Below are positions 1-9,242 of a stretch of 64,000 nt of DNA, piece after piece. The stretch lies in the NCBI RefSeq assembly GCF_004345615.1, contig NZ_SLWK01000002.1:186001-250000 (forward strand). The letters run 5' to 3'. The notes under the pieces were generated by a model that was not told where the DNA came from, searched no databases, and saw only the letters and a list, made by a program, of their open reading frames with translations. Within the stretch, counting starts at the first letter, position 1. Every line of letters starts with the position of its first letter. Both the position numbers and the translations under genes were made by a program. Source of the DNA: Natronoflexus pectinivorans (lineage in GTDB: Bacteria > Bacteroidota > Bacteroidia > Bacteroidales > Marinilabiliaceae).

Positions 1-186
1 GTTTTAATGATGGATAAATTGTTCAAAGATCCTGATATGCCGGATCCACTTCGACAACAAGCTACTTTGCGCGATGGTGTCATGTCAATACTGACCGGTG
101 TGGCGGCTCGTCAAAGTGCCGAATCGGGAAAATCAGTTCAGATTAAAGATCTTACTACTTTAAAGCCTCAAGCGAAGGTAGGATAG
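1..186 (+). CDS. C-terminal end of a probable Gfo/Idh/MocA-family oxidoreductase (partial)
   Basis: The window opens inside a reading frame of 61 codons ending in TAG at 184-186; the start lies upstream. The visible tail has an aspartate-rich stretch followed by ILTGVAARQSAESGKSV and a short KDL-TLKP ending. An 'I-T-AA-S-E-GK-V-I-DL' pattern is characteristic of the last helix and strand of many Gfo/Idh/MocA NAD(P)-dependent sugar dehydrogenases, so I infer that family. The Rossmann fold and catalytic lysine are outside the window, so substrate and cofactor cannot be judged. A strong hairpin terminator follows 25 bases downstream, so this is the last gene of its transcript. Confidence 0.5.
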   Translation, partial: VLMMDKLFKDPDMPDPLRQQATLRDGVMSILTGVAARQSAESGKSVQIKDLTTLKPQAKVG

Positions 187-210
187 TAATTTTTCGAAAT
201 AGTATATCAA

Positions 211-238
211 AAAAGCCGGTGAAAGCCGGCTTTTTTTG
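211..238 (+). terminator. Rho-independent terminator
   Basis: A 9-bp stem AAAAGCCGG / CCGGCTTTT with a 6-base loop runs straight into a T tract. It ends the transcript of the partial dehydrogenase gene and separates it from the DUF418 gene. Confidence 0.85.
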
Positions 239-265
239 TTTTATTAGTCGATACTACTATTTTTG
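235..265 (+). promoter_or_regulatory. Predicted Bacteroidota promoter for the DUF418 gene
   Basis: TTTG at 235-238 is followed after 19 bases by TATTTTTG at 258-265. This matches the known Bacteroidota sigma-ABfr consensus (-33 TTTG or TTG, 17-23 bases, -7 TAnnTTTG). The implied transcription start is near 270-273, giving a leader of about 90 bases. The -33 box overlaps the T tract of the preceding terminator. Confidence 0.45.
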
Positions 266-362
266 CGGGCTTCAAACTTCTACCTTCGTTTGTTCCCAAA
301 ATGATAAAATACTTGAGTTGTCGGGTTGTAAATTTTTTTGATACGTTTAATCTTAAGAAAAA

Positions 363-1538
363 ATGAGCAAAAAGTATAGGATTGATGTCGTTGATGCGTT
401 GCGGGGTTTCGCAATAATGGCCATTTTATTTGTTCATGCAGTAGAACATTTTCATTTTTTTGTATACCCAGATTCGGCTGCCAATCCAAATTGGTTGAAC
501 GTATTGAACCAGGGTGTATCCAAGATTACATTTAATTTATTCGCAGGTAAGGCATATGCAATCTTTGCTCTTTTATTTGGGTTTTCATTTTTTATACAAT
601 TTTATAATCGTCAGAAAGAAGGAGAGGACTATGGGTATCGGTTTTTGTGGCGTCTTCTAATATTGGTTCTTTTTGCCACTCTTAACGCAATTCTGTATCC
701 GGCAGGAGATATTTTATTACTATATGCTATTGTCGGATTATTTCTCTTTGTTGTGCGACATTGGAGCAATAAAGCTATTTTTTGTACAGCACTATTCTTT
801 CTTCTTCAACCAGCAGAGTGGTTTCATTATATAGCCAGTCTTTTTAATCCTGACTATAAATTGCCTGACTTCCGCATAGGACAATTGTTTGGAGAGGTTT
901 TTAGATATATCTCAGGAGGTAACTTGCGAGAGTTTATTATAGGAAATTTAACTGTGGGACAAAAGGCTAGCCTTTCATGGGCTATAGGAGCCGGACGTTT
1001 TTCTCAAACAATAGGACTTTTCTTGCTGGGATATTATATCGGGAGAAAACAGTATTTTAACGATACTCCCCAAAACTATAATTTTTGGGTGAAGGTTCTT
1101 GTATTCAGTGCCGTGTTATTTGCTCCTTTATATATGTTAAAAGTAGAGCTATACGATAATGCTTCAGTTGCGTTAATAAGAAACACGGTAGGGACGGCTT
1201 TCGATATGTGGCAAAAGTTCGTTTTTATGATGGTTTTGATTGCCGCATTTGTATTACTTTACAGATTCCCCAAAACTCTGAAAATACTATCTAAGCTTCG
1301 GAATTACGGAAAAATGAGCTTAACAAATTATATTTCTCAGTCTTTAATTGGTGCCTTGATTTTTTTTCCAATAGGGCTTAACCTTGCTCAATATTCCGGG
1401 TACGCATTGAGTTTTATGATCGGGATATGTGTTTTTATTTTTCAGTTGGCTTTTAGTAATTGGTGGATGTCGAAGTATAAGAAAGGCCCTTTGGAACAGT
1501 TATGGCGTAATCTGGTCTGGATAGGCAGGAACAAATAA
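363..1538 (+). CDS. DUF418-family integral membrane protein
   Basis: A 391-residue polytopic membrane protein. It opens with a short cytoplasmic segment (KKYRIDVVDALRGFAIM) in which the 'R-DALRG-A' motif precedes the first membrane helix, the hallmark of the DUF418/YeiB family and related acyltransferase-like membrane proteins. Hydrophobic segments recur at about residues 55-80, 95-130, 135-155, 205-225, 235-255, 285-305, 320-345 and 350-375. A C-terminal KKGPLEQLWRNL resembles the conserved DUF418 'GPLE-WR' box near the end of the family domain. Family function is not established; a transport or acyl-transfer role has been proposed. The gene stands alone between a terminator and a 288-base gap with no clear terminator. 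Confidence 0.85.
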   Translation: MSKKYRIDVVDALRGFAIMAILFVHAVEHFHFFVYPDSAANPNWLNVLNQGVSKITFNLFAGKAYAIFALLFGFSFFIQFYNRQKEGEDYGYRFLWRLLILVLFATLNAILYPAGDILLLYAIVGLFLFVVRHWSNKAIFCTALFFLLQPAEWFHYIASLFNPDYKLPDFRIGQLFGEVFRYISGGNLREFIIGNLTVGQKASLSWAIGAGRFSQTIGLFLLGYYIGRKQYFNDTPQNYNFWVKVLVFSAVLFAPLYMLKVELYDNASVALIRNTVGTAFDMWQKFVFMMVLIAAFVLLYRFPKTLKILSKLRNYGKMSLTNYISQSLIGALIFFPIGLNLAQYSGYALSFMIGICVFIFQLAFSNWWMSKYKKGPLEQLWRNLVWIGRNK

Positions 1539-1826
1539 GTTTAAATCTTTTTTTATCCAAACTACAAAAGCAGGAATGCTTTTTAGTTCTGTTTTTGGTT
1601 TTCCATTTTCTAAAGTCCTTCTTAAATTTTATATAAAGATAAAAGAGTCTTTATATGTGTTTTATTCGTAAATTGCTCAAAATATTTAAACCATATAGAT
1701 TCAGATTGTAAGCAATTGCAAGTTGTAATAAAATCACTAACTTGTATAATGTATTTGTGCCAAGATCTTTAGGAGAGTCTTGATTCTGCTTTGTCACTCA
1801 AAAAAACATACATAAAACTTTCATCT

Positions 1827-3059
1827 ATGAGCGAATTAATAAATAATTCTGAAAAGAGAAAAGAGATGCTCAAGCACATGATTCTTGAGCTGCATAGCGG
1901 ACAGGCTCCTGAACAGGTTAAGAAACGACTGGCCGAACTTTTGAAAAACATCCCTTACGACGAAGTGGTTGAAGTTGAACAGGAATTGATTTCTGAAGGC
2001 TTACCTGTGGAAGAGGTTTTAAAGTTGTGTGATGTTCATACTCAGGTATTGGACGGACATATTGATCAAAGCGCAGCCAAACCGGTGCCTGCAGGTCACC
2101 CGGTTGATCTGTTTAAGCAGGAAAACAGGGAATTGGAAAAGGTGACGGATGATTTGAAAAAAATGTTTCAGGAATCATCAGGCATCAAATCCGAAGAGAT
2201 GGAAAAATGGCTCATTGGTGCGCATCGCCATTTTAACAGTCTGATGGATGTTGACAAACACTATTTGCGCAAAGAGTATCTTCTATTTCCTTTTCTTGAA
2301 AGCCACGGCATTACGGGGCCTCCGAAAGTAATGTGGGGAAAACACGACGAAACCAGGGAGTTGCTGAAAACAGCTATAGATGCAGTCAGTTCTCATGCAG
2401 GTATCAGTCCTGATGAACTTCCACTGTTGATTGATGGAGTTTTGCAGCCTGCTGCACAATCGGTTTTGGATATGATTATGAAGGAGGAGGAGATTCTGCT
2501 ACCCATGAGTATGGATACACTCACCGATGAAGAGTGGTATCAGGTGCATCAGCAAACCCCTGAGTATGGATTCTGCCTGGTTGATCCGGATGTGGATTGG
2601 AAACCCGAAGGCGTTAATATCAGTGAGGTGGAGTATGGTGTGGATAACAGCGTGAGACTGCCAACCGGAGCATTCAATATAGATGAATTGGCCGCACTTT
2701 TTACCACCCTGCCAATTGATCTTACCTATGTTGACAAGGACGACAAGGTAAAGTTCTTTTCCCATGGACCAAACAGGATTTTTGCACGCAATCGTGCCAT
2801 ATTGGGGCGCGATGTTCGCATGTGTCACCCACCGGGAAGCGTTCATATTGTGGATCAGATTGTGGAAGATTTTAAAAGTGGAAAAGAGAGCAGTGCTGCC
2901 TTTTGGATAAATTTTCAGGAGAGATTTATTTATATCGAGTACTTCGCGGTAAGGGGAAAAGATGGTGAATACCTCGGTGTGGTTGAATTTACTCAGGATT
3001 TAACCAAACTTAGAAAACTTGAAGGAGAACAGCGATTACTGAATTACTCGAAAGAGTAA
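1827..3059 (+). CDS. DUF438 / hemerythrin-like / PAS domain protein
   Basis: About 410 residues from the chosen ATG at 1827 (MSELINNSEKRKEML). An in-frame TTG at 1791 would add 12 residues, but MSEL- is the usual start of DUF438 proteins. Residues 1-80 are the helical DUF438 domain. About 95-235 form a hemerythrin-like HHE four-helix bundle with spaced His/Glu residues (H-HFNSLMD-DKHYLRKE, WGKHDETRE, MKEEEILLP) able to hold a di-iron centre. About 285-400 is a PAS fold (DLTYVDKDDKVKFFS through GEYLGVVEFTQDLT). Such proteins are linked to nitric oxide, oxygen or redox sensing and Fe-S repair in anaerobes. No output domain is attached. The next gene starts 35 bases downstream and is probably cotranscribed. 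Confidence 0.85.
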   Translation: MSELINNSEKRKEMLKHMILELHSGQAPEQVKKRLAELLKNIPYDEVVEVEQELISEGLPVEEVLKLCDVHTQVLDGHIDQSAAKPVPAGHPVDLFKQENRELEKVTDDLKKMFQESSGIKSEEMEKWLIGAHRHFNSLMDVDKHYLRKEYLLFPFLESHGITGPPKVMWGKHDETRELLKTAIDAVSSHAGISPDELPLLIDGVLQPAAQSVLDMIMKEEEILLPMSMDTLTDEEWYQVHQQTPEYGFCLVDPDVDWKPEGVNISEVEYGVDNSVRLPTGAFNIDELAALFTTLPIDLTYVDKDDKVKFFSHGPNRIFARNRAILGRDVRMCHPPGSVHIVDQIVEDFKSGKESSAAFWINFQERFIYIEYFAVRGKDGEYLGVVEFTQDLTKLRKLEGEQRLLNYSKE

Positions 3060-3094
3060 TTCAGTGCGTTACAAATATTTATTTTGCTGTAAAT

Positions 3095-3616
3095 ATGGAC
3101 AATAAACAGTTGGTTATCACTCCAAAAACAAAGGTGGGGGAGTTGCTTGATATATATCCGCAATTAGAGGATATTCTGATTGGAATGGCTCCTGCTTTTG
3201 AAAAACTTAAAAATCCCATTCTTAGACGAACTGTTGCCAAAGTTGCCACATTACATCAGGTTGCCGGTATTGGCAACCTGGATGTTGATGTGGTGGTCAA
3301 TAATCTTCGAAAAGCAGTCGGACAAAGTACCGACTCATTTTCCAATGGCGATTCAGAGTATATTCAAAATAAATTGCCCGATTGGGTTAGTGAAGGTCAA
3401 ATCGTACAGCGATTTGACGCTACAATCATGATAAATGCCGGAGAGAATCCCATGCAAGCCATTCTTAAATACACAAACGAATTAAATGCGGGTGAAATTT
3501 TTGAATTGACAACACCCTTTATTCCGGCTCCAATACTCGATATTTTAAAAGAGAAGGGATTTACTGCGTGTTCTGTAAAGTGCGAAGATGGGTTTAGGAA
3601 TTATTTTGTGAAATAG
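3095..3616 (+). CDS. DUF1858 / DUF2249-like two-domain protein
   Basis: 173 residues. The first 75 residues (LVITPKTKVGELLDIYPQ, then LRRTVAKVATLHQVAGIG) match the DUF1858 'hybrid cluster-associated' helical domain. The last 60 (GENPMQAILKYTNELNAGE through FIPAPILDILKEKGF) resemble DUF2249, a small TusA/SirA-like alpha-beta fold. DUF1858 and DUF2249 often accompany DUF438/hemerythrin proteins in clusters responding to nitrosative or redox stress, and the upstream gene 35 bases away is such a protein, so a joint role is likely. The TusA-like part lacks the catalytic Cys-Pro motif in its usual N-terminal position, so sulfur transfer is doubtful. Confidence 0.75.
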   Translation: MDNKQLVITPKTKVGELLDIYPQLEDILIGMAPAFEKLKNPILRRTVAKVATLHQVAGIGNLDVDVVVNNLRKAVGQSTDSFSNGDSEYIQNKLPDWVSEGQIVQRFDATIMINAGENPMQAILKYTNELNAGEIFELTTPFIPAPILDILKEKGFTACSVKCEDGFRNYFVK

Positions 3617-3732
3617 GTTTATTGGTTGTTTCTCAACCGGATGCTTGTTTGCGTTAGTTTCAAAAATGTGGTAAGTTTATGGAAGACTCTTAATAACGTA
3701 CCCTTAAATTTAAAACATTAATTGTTTAACAC

Positions 3733-3825
3733 ATGAAACGAGCCATGTTGAATACTTCGACACACAGGAGAATGATTATTGGCGAGTTCCATCTATCCTA
3801 TAAAAAACAAATTATAAACAGATGA
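3733..3825 (+). repeat. Intergenic repeat, copy 1 of the ATGAAAC/CACACAGG family
   Basis: Starting at ATGAAAC this stretch contains CATGTTGA, CACACAGG and ATGATTATT, and ends in ACAAATTATAAACAGATGAA. The same blocks in the same order occur at 27787-27893, inside a second intergenic repeat. The last block runs into the start codon of the DUF2264 gene at 3822, so the repeat supplies that gene's immediate leader. Confidence 0.65.
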
Positions 3826-5876
3826 AACAAGCTTTTGAAGTACTGAATCCGGATTTTGAATTAAGCCCTTTAACAGGGATGACCCGCCAGCACTACATTG
3901 AATGTGCGAAATATCTGCTTGAGCGTGCTTTTACGCATATAAATTCTATTGATGAGCATCTGACATTCCCAAGGGTTCCGGGTAAAACATATCCGCAACC
4001 CAATGCACCGGAGTGGCGCTATCGTTCGGCTGATTTTGAAGCGTTGGAACGAACTTTTACCTTAGCAGGACCGCTTATACTCAACGATCCGGATGTGACT
4101 ATTAAAGGTATTAAGCTTAGAGATTACTACAGTTTACATTTCTATAGAGCATTCACGCCTGGGCATGCCAATTCTTTACCTTTACCCGAAGATTTGCCCG
4201 ATTCAAATTATCAGTTTACATGTGAATTTGGCGGATTGTTTAAGACTCTTTTATTGATGCCTGATACCATTTGGTCTCAATACACAGAAGAGCAAAAAAA
4301 TGAAATGGTTAAAACCATTTCAAAATGGGGACACCACCGTACAACACAAAACAATTGGCGCATTTTTAATATCACCACCCTTTCTTTTCTTAAAAAACAT
4401 GGATATGAGATTGATGATGAGTTATTGAAAAGTCATCTTTTATGGGTCGCTTCTTACCATTCCGGCAACGGTTGGTATCTTGAACAGACTTATAATTATT
4501 ACTCAATAAGTCTCTTCATCGTTTATACCACCATTTGGAATCGGGCTTTTGGAGACGAGTATTATCCTGAAATTGCCGATATAATTGAGCGCTCAGCTCA
4601 AAAATTGATGGAGTCTTTGCCCAGTTTTTTTGGCCGTGATGGATACATTAATATGTGGTCGCGAAGTATTTGTTATCGTACTTGGGTTTCCGGTGCATTC
4701 CCGGTTGCTTTTATGCTCAAAAAGCAAAATTTATTAGATGCAGGATGGGCTCGGAGGTTGTGCTCCGGTTCTTTATTGCAATTTGTAACTCGTGAAGATT
4801 TTTATGATAATGAAATCCCAAGTCTTGGCTTTTATGGTACACGCGAATACATGGTTCAAAACTACAGCTGTCCCGGAAGTCCGTATCTGATGTTTTTGCC
4901 GTTTATCTGTCTTGCCCTACCTGAGGACTCTCCATTTTGGACAGCTAAAGAAAACGATGGATTTTGGGAGAATCTTGGAAACGATTCAAAGAAAGTCATT
5001 TTGGACAATCCCGGTTTGGTTCTCGTCAACCATGGAAAAACAGGAACCTCAGAAATCATCCCCGGAAAGGTTTATTACGATGATCCAAATTATTCGAAGC
5101 TGGCATACAACACTCATTTCCCTTGGGAAGATCACGATCCCGATGGCGGAACCTCTATGGAGTATAGTTTCCGGAGTCTCGATCCGAGAGATTTAAGGGG
5201 CGATGATGTTAATTTTTATCTGACAGGACTTACGGTTGATAACGATGCTTTAATAAATCAAAAGTTCACCATTTCGCAAAGCATGCTCTACAATGGTGTA
5301 ATTGATGACGTGCTATACCGACAAGCCATAATGAGGAACCCCCCTAATAATGGAGTTGGTTATATTATTGATTTGGCCGAAATAACCTTGCCGGCCGGAG
5401 TCATTCGCATAGACCGAACCCGTTTGGCTTTTGAGTATGAAATTACTCTGGGGCACTTTGGTTTGCCTCATTATAATGGTAAGAGTGCTGTGATAGAGCA
5501 ATTTGAAGAGGGTGAGAAGATGGTTATAACCGCTTCCATTCCCGGACGTAGTGTGGCTTTAATAGCCTATAAAGGCTGGGATCAGTTGGAGAGTAAAGTT
5601 CATTCCAATATGAATGCCGAAACAGATGATAGCACGGTGATTTTTGCTCGTAAAATGAGGCTGGAAAAGAACCCTCCAATGGAGTTGCTTATTTCGGTAA
5701 TGCTTCATAAAATGGATGATAAACCCTGGACTAAAGCGGAGTTGGATCCTGTGAAAAAGATTGAGATCGTTGAAGTTACATCTACCTATTCAACTCTTGG
5801 TGCGGTCTTGACTTTGGCAGACAACCGAAAGTTTACCGTTGACTTTAAAGATATTGACGGGCGAAGAAGTTGTTGA
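3822..5876 (+). CDS. DUF2264 domain-containing protein
   Basis: 684 residues, no signal peptide, so probably cytoplasmic. The N-terminal half starts with LSPLTGMTRQHYIECAKYLL, the typical opening of the DUF2264 domain, and continues with aromatic-rich helices (YSLHFYRAF, GWYLEQTYNYYSISLF, FFGRDGYINMWSRS) of the kind expected for an alpha/alpha toroid. The C-terminal 230 residues are beta-rich. DUF2264 proteins occur in carbohydrate-use loci of gut and marine Bacteroidota, but I know of no firmly established activity and assign none. The start codon overlaps the end of a dispersed repeat, and a strong terminator follows, so it looks monocistronic. Confidence 0.8.
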   Translation: MKQAFEVLNPDFELSPLTGMTRQHYIECAKYLLERAFTHINSIDEHLTFPRVPGKTYPQPNAPEWRYRSADFEALERTFTLAGPLILNDPDVTIKGIKLRDYYSLHFYRAFTPGHANSLPLPEDLPDSNYQFTCEFGGLFKTLLLMPDTIWSQYTEEQKNEMVKTISKWGHHRTTQNNWRIFNITTLSFLKKHGYEIDDELLKSHLLWVASYHSGNGWYLEQTYNYYSISLFIVYTTIWNRAFGDEYYPEIADIIERSAQKLMESLPSFFGRDGYINMWSRSICYRTWVSGAFPVAFMLKKQNLLDAGWARRLCSGSLLQFVTREDFYDNEIPSLGFYGTREYMVQNYSCPGSPYLMFLPFICLALPEDSPFWTAKENDGFWENLGNDSKKVILDNPGLVLVNHGKTGTSEIIPGKVYYDDPNYSKLAYNTHFPWEDHDPDGGTSMEYSFRSLDPRDLRGDDVNFYLTGLTVDNDALINQKFTISQSMLYNGVIDDVLYRQAIMRNPPNNGVGYIIDLAEITLPAGVIRIDRTRLAFEYEITLGHFGLPHYNGKSAVIEQFEEGEKMVITASIPGRSVALIAYKGWDQLESKVHSNMNAETDDSTVIFARKMRLEKNPPMELLISVMLHKMDDKPWTKAELDPVKKIEIVEVTSTYSTLGAVLTLADNRKFTVDFKDIDGRRSC

Positions 5877-5904
5877 TTATTCGTTTTTCTTAGTGAGCTA
5901 AAGA

Positions 5905-5945
5905 TAAAAGGGGGGCAGAATTTAAGTTCTGCACCCCTTTTGTAT
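5905..5945 (+). terminator. Rho-independent terminator after the DUF2264 gene
   Basis: AAAGGGG-GCAGAA pairs with TTCTGC-CCCCTTT around a 6-base loop (arms 5907-5920 and 5927-5940), followed by a short T-rich run. The remaining 290 bases up to the SusC gene are AT-rich and must hold that operon's promoter; I could not pick a convincing -7/-33 pair. Confidence 0.85.
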
Positions 5946-6238
5946 TTCATCTTAAAGTTTTATTGTTCTGTTTTTTGAGATTTTATAGAGTTTAATCAGG
6001 GGTTCTAAGTAGCATATAAACAATAGTTAATATGTTTATGAAGTACGAAAGAAGTAGGCGTGGTTTTGGATGACGAAACTTAGGAGTAACACTTTTCTTT
6101 GTTCCGGATTGGGTTTGGATTTATTTTGCTTTCACACAATTTTGCTGTTGTTAACATTTTGCAGTTGATTAAGATTATGAGCATCATTGGCATTTGTTAA
6201 TAGGAAATTAGGTAAGGTGAATTTCAAACTAAATTTTT

Positions 6239-9232
6239 ATGGAAGAAATGAAAAAAAAATGGTTAACCAAAAGCTCAATTAAGAGCACTGTTTTATCCTG
6301 TATGCTATTTATGGGCGGCCTTTTCGGTCTTTTTGCACAGGATGTAACTGTAAGGGGGACGGTTACGGATTCGTTTTCTGAACCTCTTCCCGGTGCATCG
6401 GTATTAGTGAAAGGAACTACTCAGGGTATTGTAACCGATATTAACGGGGAGTTTGTTTTAAATGCTCCTGTAAATGCAATTCTGGTTTTCTCCTTTATAG
6501 GGATGGAAACAGTTGAGGTTGAGGTAGGTGGTAGGAGTGTGGTTGATGTTGTATTGCATGAAGAATATTCAATCCTTGAAGAATTAGTGGTCGTCGGTTA
6601 CGGATCAGTTGCAAGAAGAGATGTTACCACATCAATATCCTCAGTTTCGACTGATGATTTAGAAAGAACACCTGTTACGAATATTGCACAGGCTATGCAA
6701 GGACGCGCTGCCGGGGTGTCTGTTATCCGACCAAGCGGGTCTCCAGATACTGATATGGTTGTGCGAATAAGGGGTACAACTTCCATGAACGCGAGTAATG
6801 ACCCTCTATACGTGGTGGATGGGGTGCCAATGACAGATATTCGGTTTTTGTCGGCCAACGATATTGAAAGCATTCAAATTTTGAAAGACGCTTCATCTGC
6901 TGCAATTTATGGTTCTCGTGCCGCAAATGGCGTTGTAATGATTACTACCAAATCGGGAACTGCAGGCCATTCAAGAATTTCGTTTAACGGACATGTAGGT
7001 GTTACAGAGCTAACGAACAGAATAAGACCGCTAAATATGTCTCAATACCGTGAATATATTGATGACCTGGGTGTTAATATTACTTTGCCTGATCATCTCA
7101 CTGACCAAACGGACTGGTATGATGAAACATATAGAGCCGGGGTTGTACAAAGCTATCAGCTTTCTGCTTCTAACTCTGTGGATAATTTGAGTTATTACAT
7201 ATCTGGGGGATATACCCGCGAAACCGGTGTTATTCAGGTCTCGTTTTTTGAGCGTTATAATTTTCGTGCCAATGTGGAAAATCAAATCCGACCCTGGTTA
7301 AACCTGAGTACCAATGTTGCTTACTCAGATTATACAGGCAATGGAATTATCTCCGGACAGGGGTCAAACAGAGCCGGCGTTGTTTTGTCTGTTGTTAATA
7401 CGCCTACCTATGCACCGGTTTGGGACGAGAATAACCCGGGACAATATTACAATAATTTCTATGGTGTAAACATTACGCACCCTGTTGAAAATATGTCCCG
7501 TAGTGAAGACAACAGAAACAACAACCAAAGGTTGTTGGCTACCGGAAAGACAGTTGTTTCATTTTCTGATAACTTGAATTTGTCTTCCTCAGTGACTTTA
7601 GATCGGCATCATAACCATAACACATCTTTTCTTGATCCCATAAAAACATCTTACGGAAGATCCAATTATGGTCAGGCCAGTGATAACCGTTCAACCGGCA
7701 CTGTAATGATATATGATAATGTTTTGGATTATAACACCTCAAGAGGTTTTCACCGATTTGACGTAATGGCAGGGAGTTCCGGAACGACATCTTTTTGGAC
7801 ACAAAGCTATCAAAGTGCGTCTCACTTTCGTGATGGAAAAATTCAGACACTAAATGCAGCGAATCGGATATCTCCAGGTAATGGAACCTTTGAGTCTGAT
7901 TGGTCCATTATGTCCTATTTTGGACGGGTTGCATACAATTATGACAGCCGATATCTGATCACAGCAAACATGCGTGCGGATGGATCTTCAAAGTTGCATC
8001 CTGATCATCGTTGGGGATACTTTCCTTCTGTTTCAGGTGCTTGGCGATTATCATCTGAACCTTTTTTGGCAGATGTGTTTTGGATGGATGATTTTAAAAT
8101 CCGGGGAGGCTGGGGACAAACCGGAAATCAATCCGGGCTGGGAGATTACGCTTACCTTGAAAGATATAATATACAACGCCAAAATTGGTGGGAACCTGGA
8201 AATGCCAATGCCTTGATAATGTTAAACCAGGCAAATCTTAGAGCAACCGATTTGAAATGGGAAACCACAACTCAGACCAATATTGGGATAGACCTGACTG
8301 TTTTAAACAACAGAATAACCATGGCCATGGATTGGTATTACAAACTCACAACTGATATGCTCATGCATGTTACTTTGCCATCGGGATCTGCTGCTGCCAA
8401 CTCAATCCAGAGAAATGAAGGTGAGATGGTTAATAAAGGATTTGAATTTATGATTGATTCACGTAATATTAGAAACCGACAGTTAACGTGGGATACTAAT
8501 TTTAATATATCCTTTAACAGAAATGAGCTTAAGTCTCTTGAACTTACCAAAGTGTATTACCACGCCAATACCAGCGACCACGTAAACCAATATATCGTTC
8601 GCAATGAGCCCGGACGTCCCTTGGGAGGTTTTTACGGATATGTTAGTGATGGTGTTGATCCTGAAACCGGAGACTTGATATATCGTGATTTTGATGATAA
8701 AGGTTTTGTGTCCACATCAGACCGAAGATATATTGGCGACCCGAATCCTGACTTTATTTTTGGGCTAAGGAATTCTTTCTCATACAGAGGTTTTTCTCTT
8801 AATGTGTTGATTCAGGGAAGTTATGGTAATGATATTTTCAATGCGTCACGCATTGAAACTGAAGGGATGTATGATGCCAAAAATCAGAGCCGGGCAGTGT
8901 TGGATCGTTGGAGAATTCCGGGACAAATTACAGACATGCCACGAGCAGGGTTTGAAATCCTCCCTTCGTCATACTTTATTGAAGATGGTAGCTATCTGAG
9001 GGTAAAAGACGTCTCTCTTTCATACAGCATAAATCCAAATGTTCTGAGTCGGTGGGGGATTGCAAGACTGGAACCGTATGTCACAGCATCCAATCTTCTT
9101 ACATGGACAAACTACTCCGGGATGGATCCGGAAGTCAACCAATGGGGTGGCAGTGGTGCCGTTCAGGGAATTGATTGGGGAACCTACCCGCAGACCAAAT
9201 CTTTCATTTTCGGGGTAAATGTTGAATTCTAA
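6239..9232 (+). CDS. SusC/RagA-family TonB-dependent outer membrane transporter
   Basis: 997 residues. A signal peptide ends around LFAQDVTVRGTV. It is followed by a carboxypeptidase-regulatory-like beta-sandwich (about 36-115, GTVTDSFSEPLPGASVLVKG and GEFVLNAP), a TonB-dependent plug (VVVGYGSVARRDVT, LYVVDGVPMTDI, IESIQILKDASSAAIYGS-AANGV) and a barrel ending in the terminal strand FIFGVNVEF. This is the full SusC architecture. The family imports oligosaccharides across the outer membrane with a SusD lid, powered by TonB. The susD gene starts 10 bases after the stop, so translation is probably coupled. An in-frame ATG at 6248 (MKKKW) is an equally good start. It is first gene of the beta-glucan-type locus. 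Confidence 0.95.
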   Translation: MEEMKKKWLTKSSIKSTVLSCMLFMGGLFGLFAQDVTVRGTVTDSFSEPLPGASVLVKGTTQGIVTDINGEFVLNAPVNAILVFSFIGMETVEVEVGGRSVVDVVLHEEYSILEELVVVGYGSVARRDVTTSISSVSTDDLERTPVTNIAQAMQGRAAGVSVIRPSGSPDTDMVVRIRGTTSMNASNDPLYVVDGVPMTDIRFLSANDIESIQILKDASSAAIYGSRAANGVVMITTKSGTAGHSRISFNGHVGVTELTNRIRPLNMSQYREYIDDLGVNITLPDHLTDQTDWYDETYRAGVVQSYQLSASNSVDNLSYYISGGYTRETGVIQVSFFERYNFRANVENQIRPWLNLSTNVAYSDYTGNGIISGQGSNRAGVVLSVVNTPTYAPVWDENNPGQYYNNFYGVNITHPVENMSRSEDNRNNNQRLLATGKTVVSFSDNLNLSSSVTLDRHHNHNTSFLDPIKTSYGRSNYGQASDNRSTGTVMIYDNVLDYNTSRGFHRFDVMAGSSGTTSFWTQSYQSASHFRDGKIQTLNAANRISPGNGTFESDWSIMSYFGRVAYNYDSRYLITANMRADGSSKLHPDHRWGYFPSVSGAWRLSSEPFLADVFWMDDFKIRGGWGQTGNQSGLGDYAYLERYNIQRQNWWEPGNANALIMLNQANLRATDLKWETTTQTNIGIDLTVLNNRITMAMDWYYKLTTDMLMHVTLPSGSAAANSIQRNEGEMVNKGFEFMIDSRNIRNRQLTWDTNFNISFNRNELKSLELTKVYYHANTSDHVNQYIVRNEPGRPLGGFYGYVSDGVDPETGDLIYRDFDDKGFVSTSDRRYIGDPNPDFIFGLRNSFSYRGFSLNVLIQGSYGNDIFNASRIETEGMYDAKNQSRAVLDRWRIPGQITDMPRAGFEILPSSYFIEDGSYLRVKDVSLSYSINPNVLSRWGIARLEPYVTASNLLTWTNYSGMDPEVNQWGGSGAVQGIDWGTYPQTKSFIFGVNVEF

Positions 9233-9242
9233 AGGTAATAAT

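Noticed and set aside
9219-9242. Earlier start for the SusD protein overlapping the SusC stop
   Set aside because: It would add eight residues before the signal peptide; ATG 9243 gives the standard lipoprotein start.
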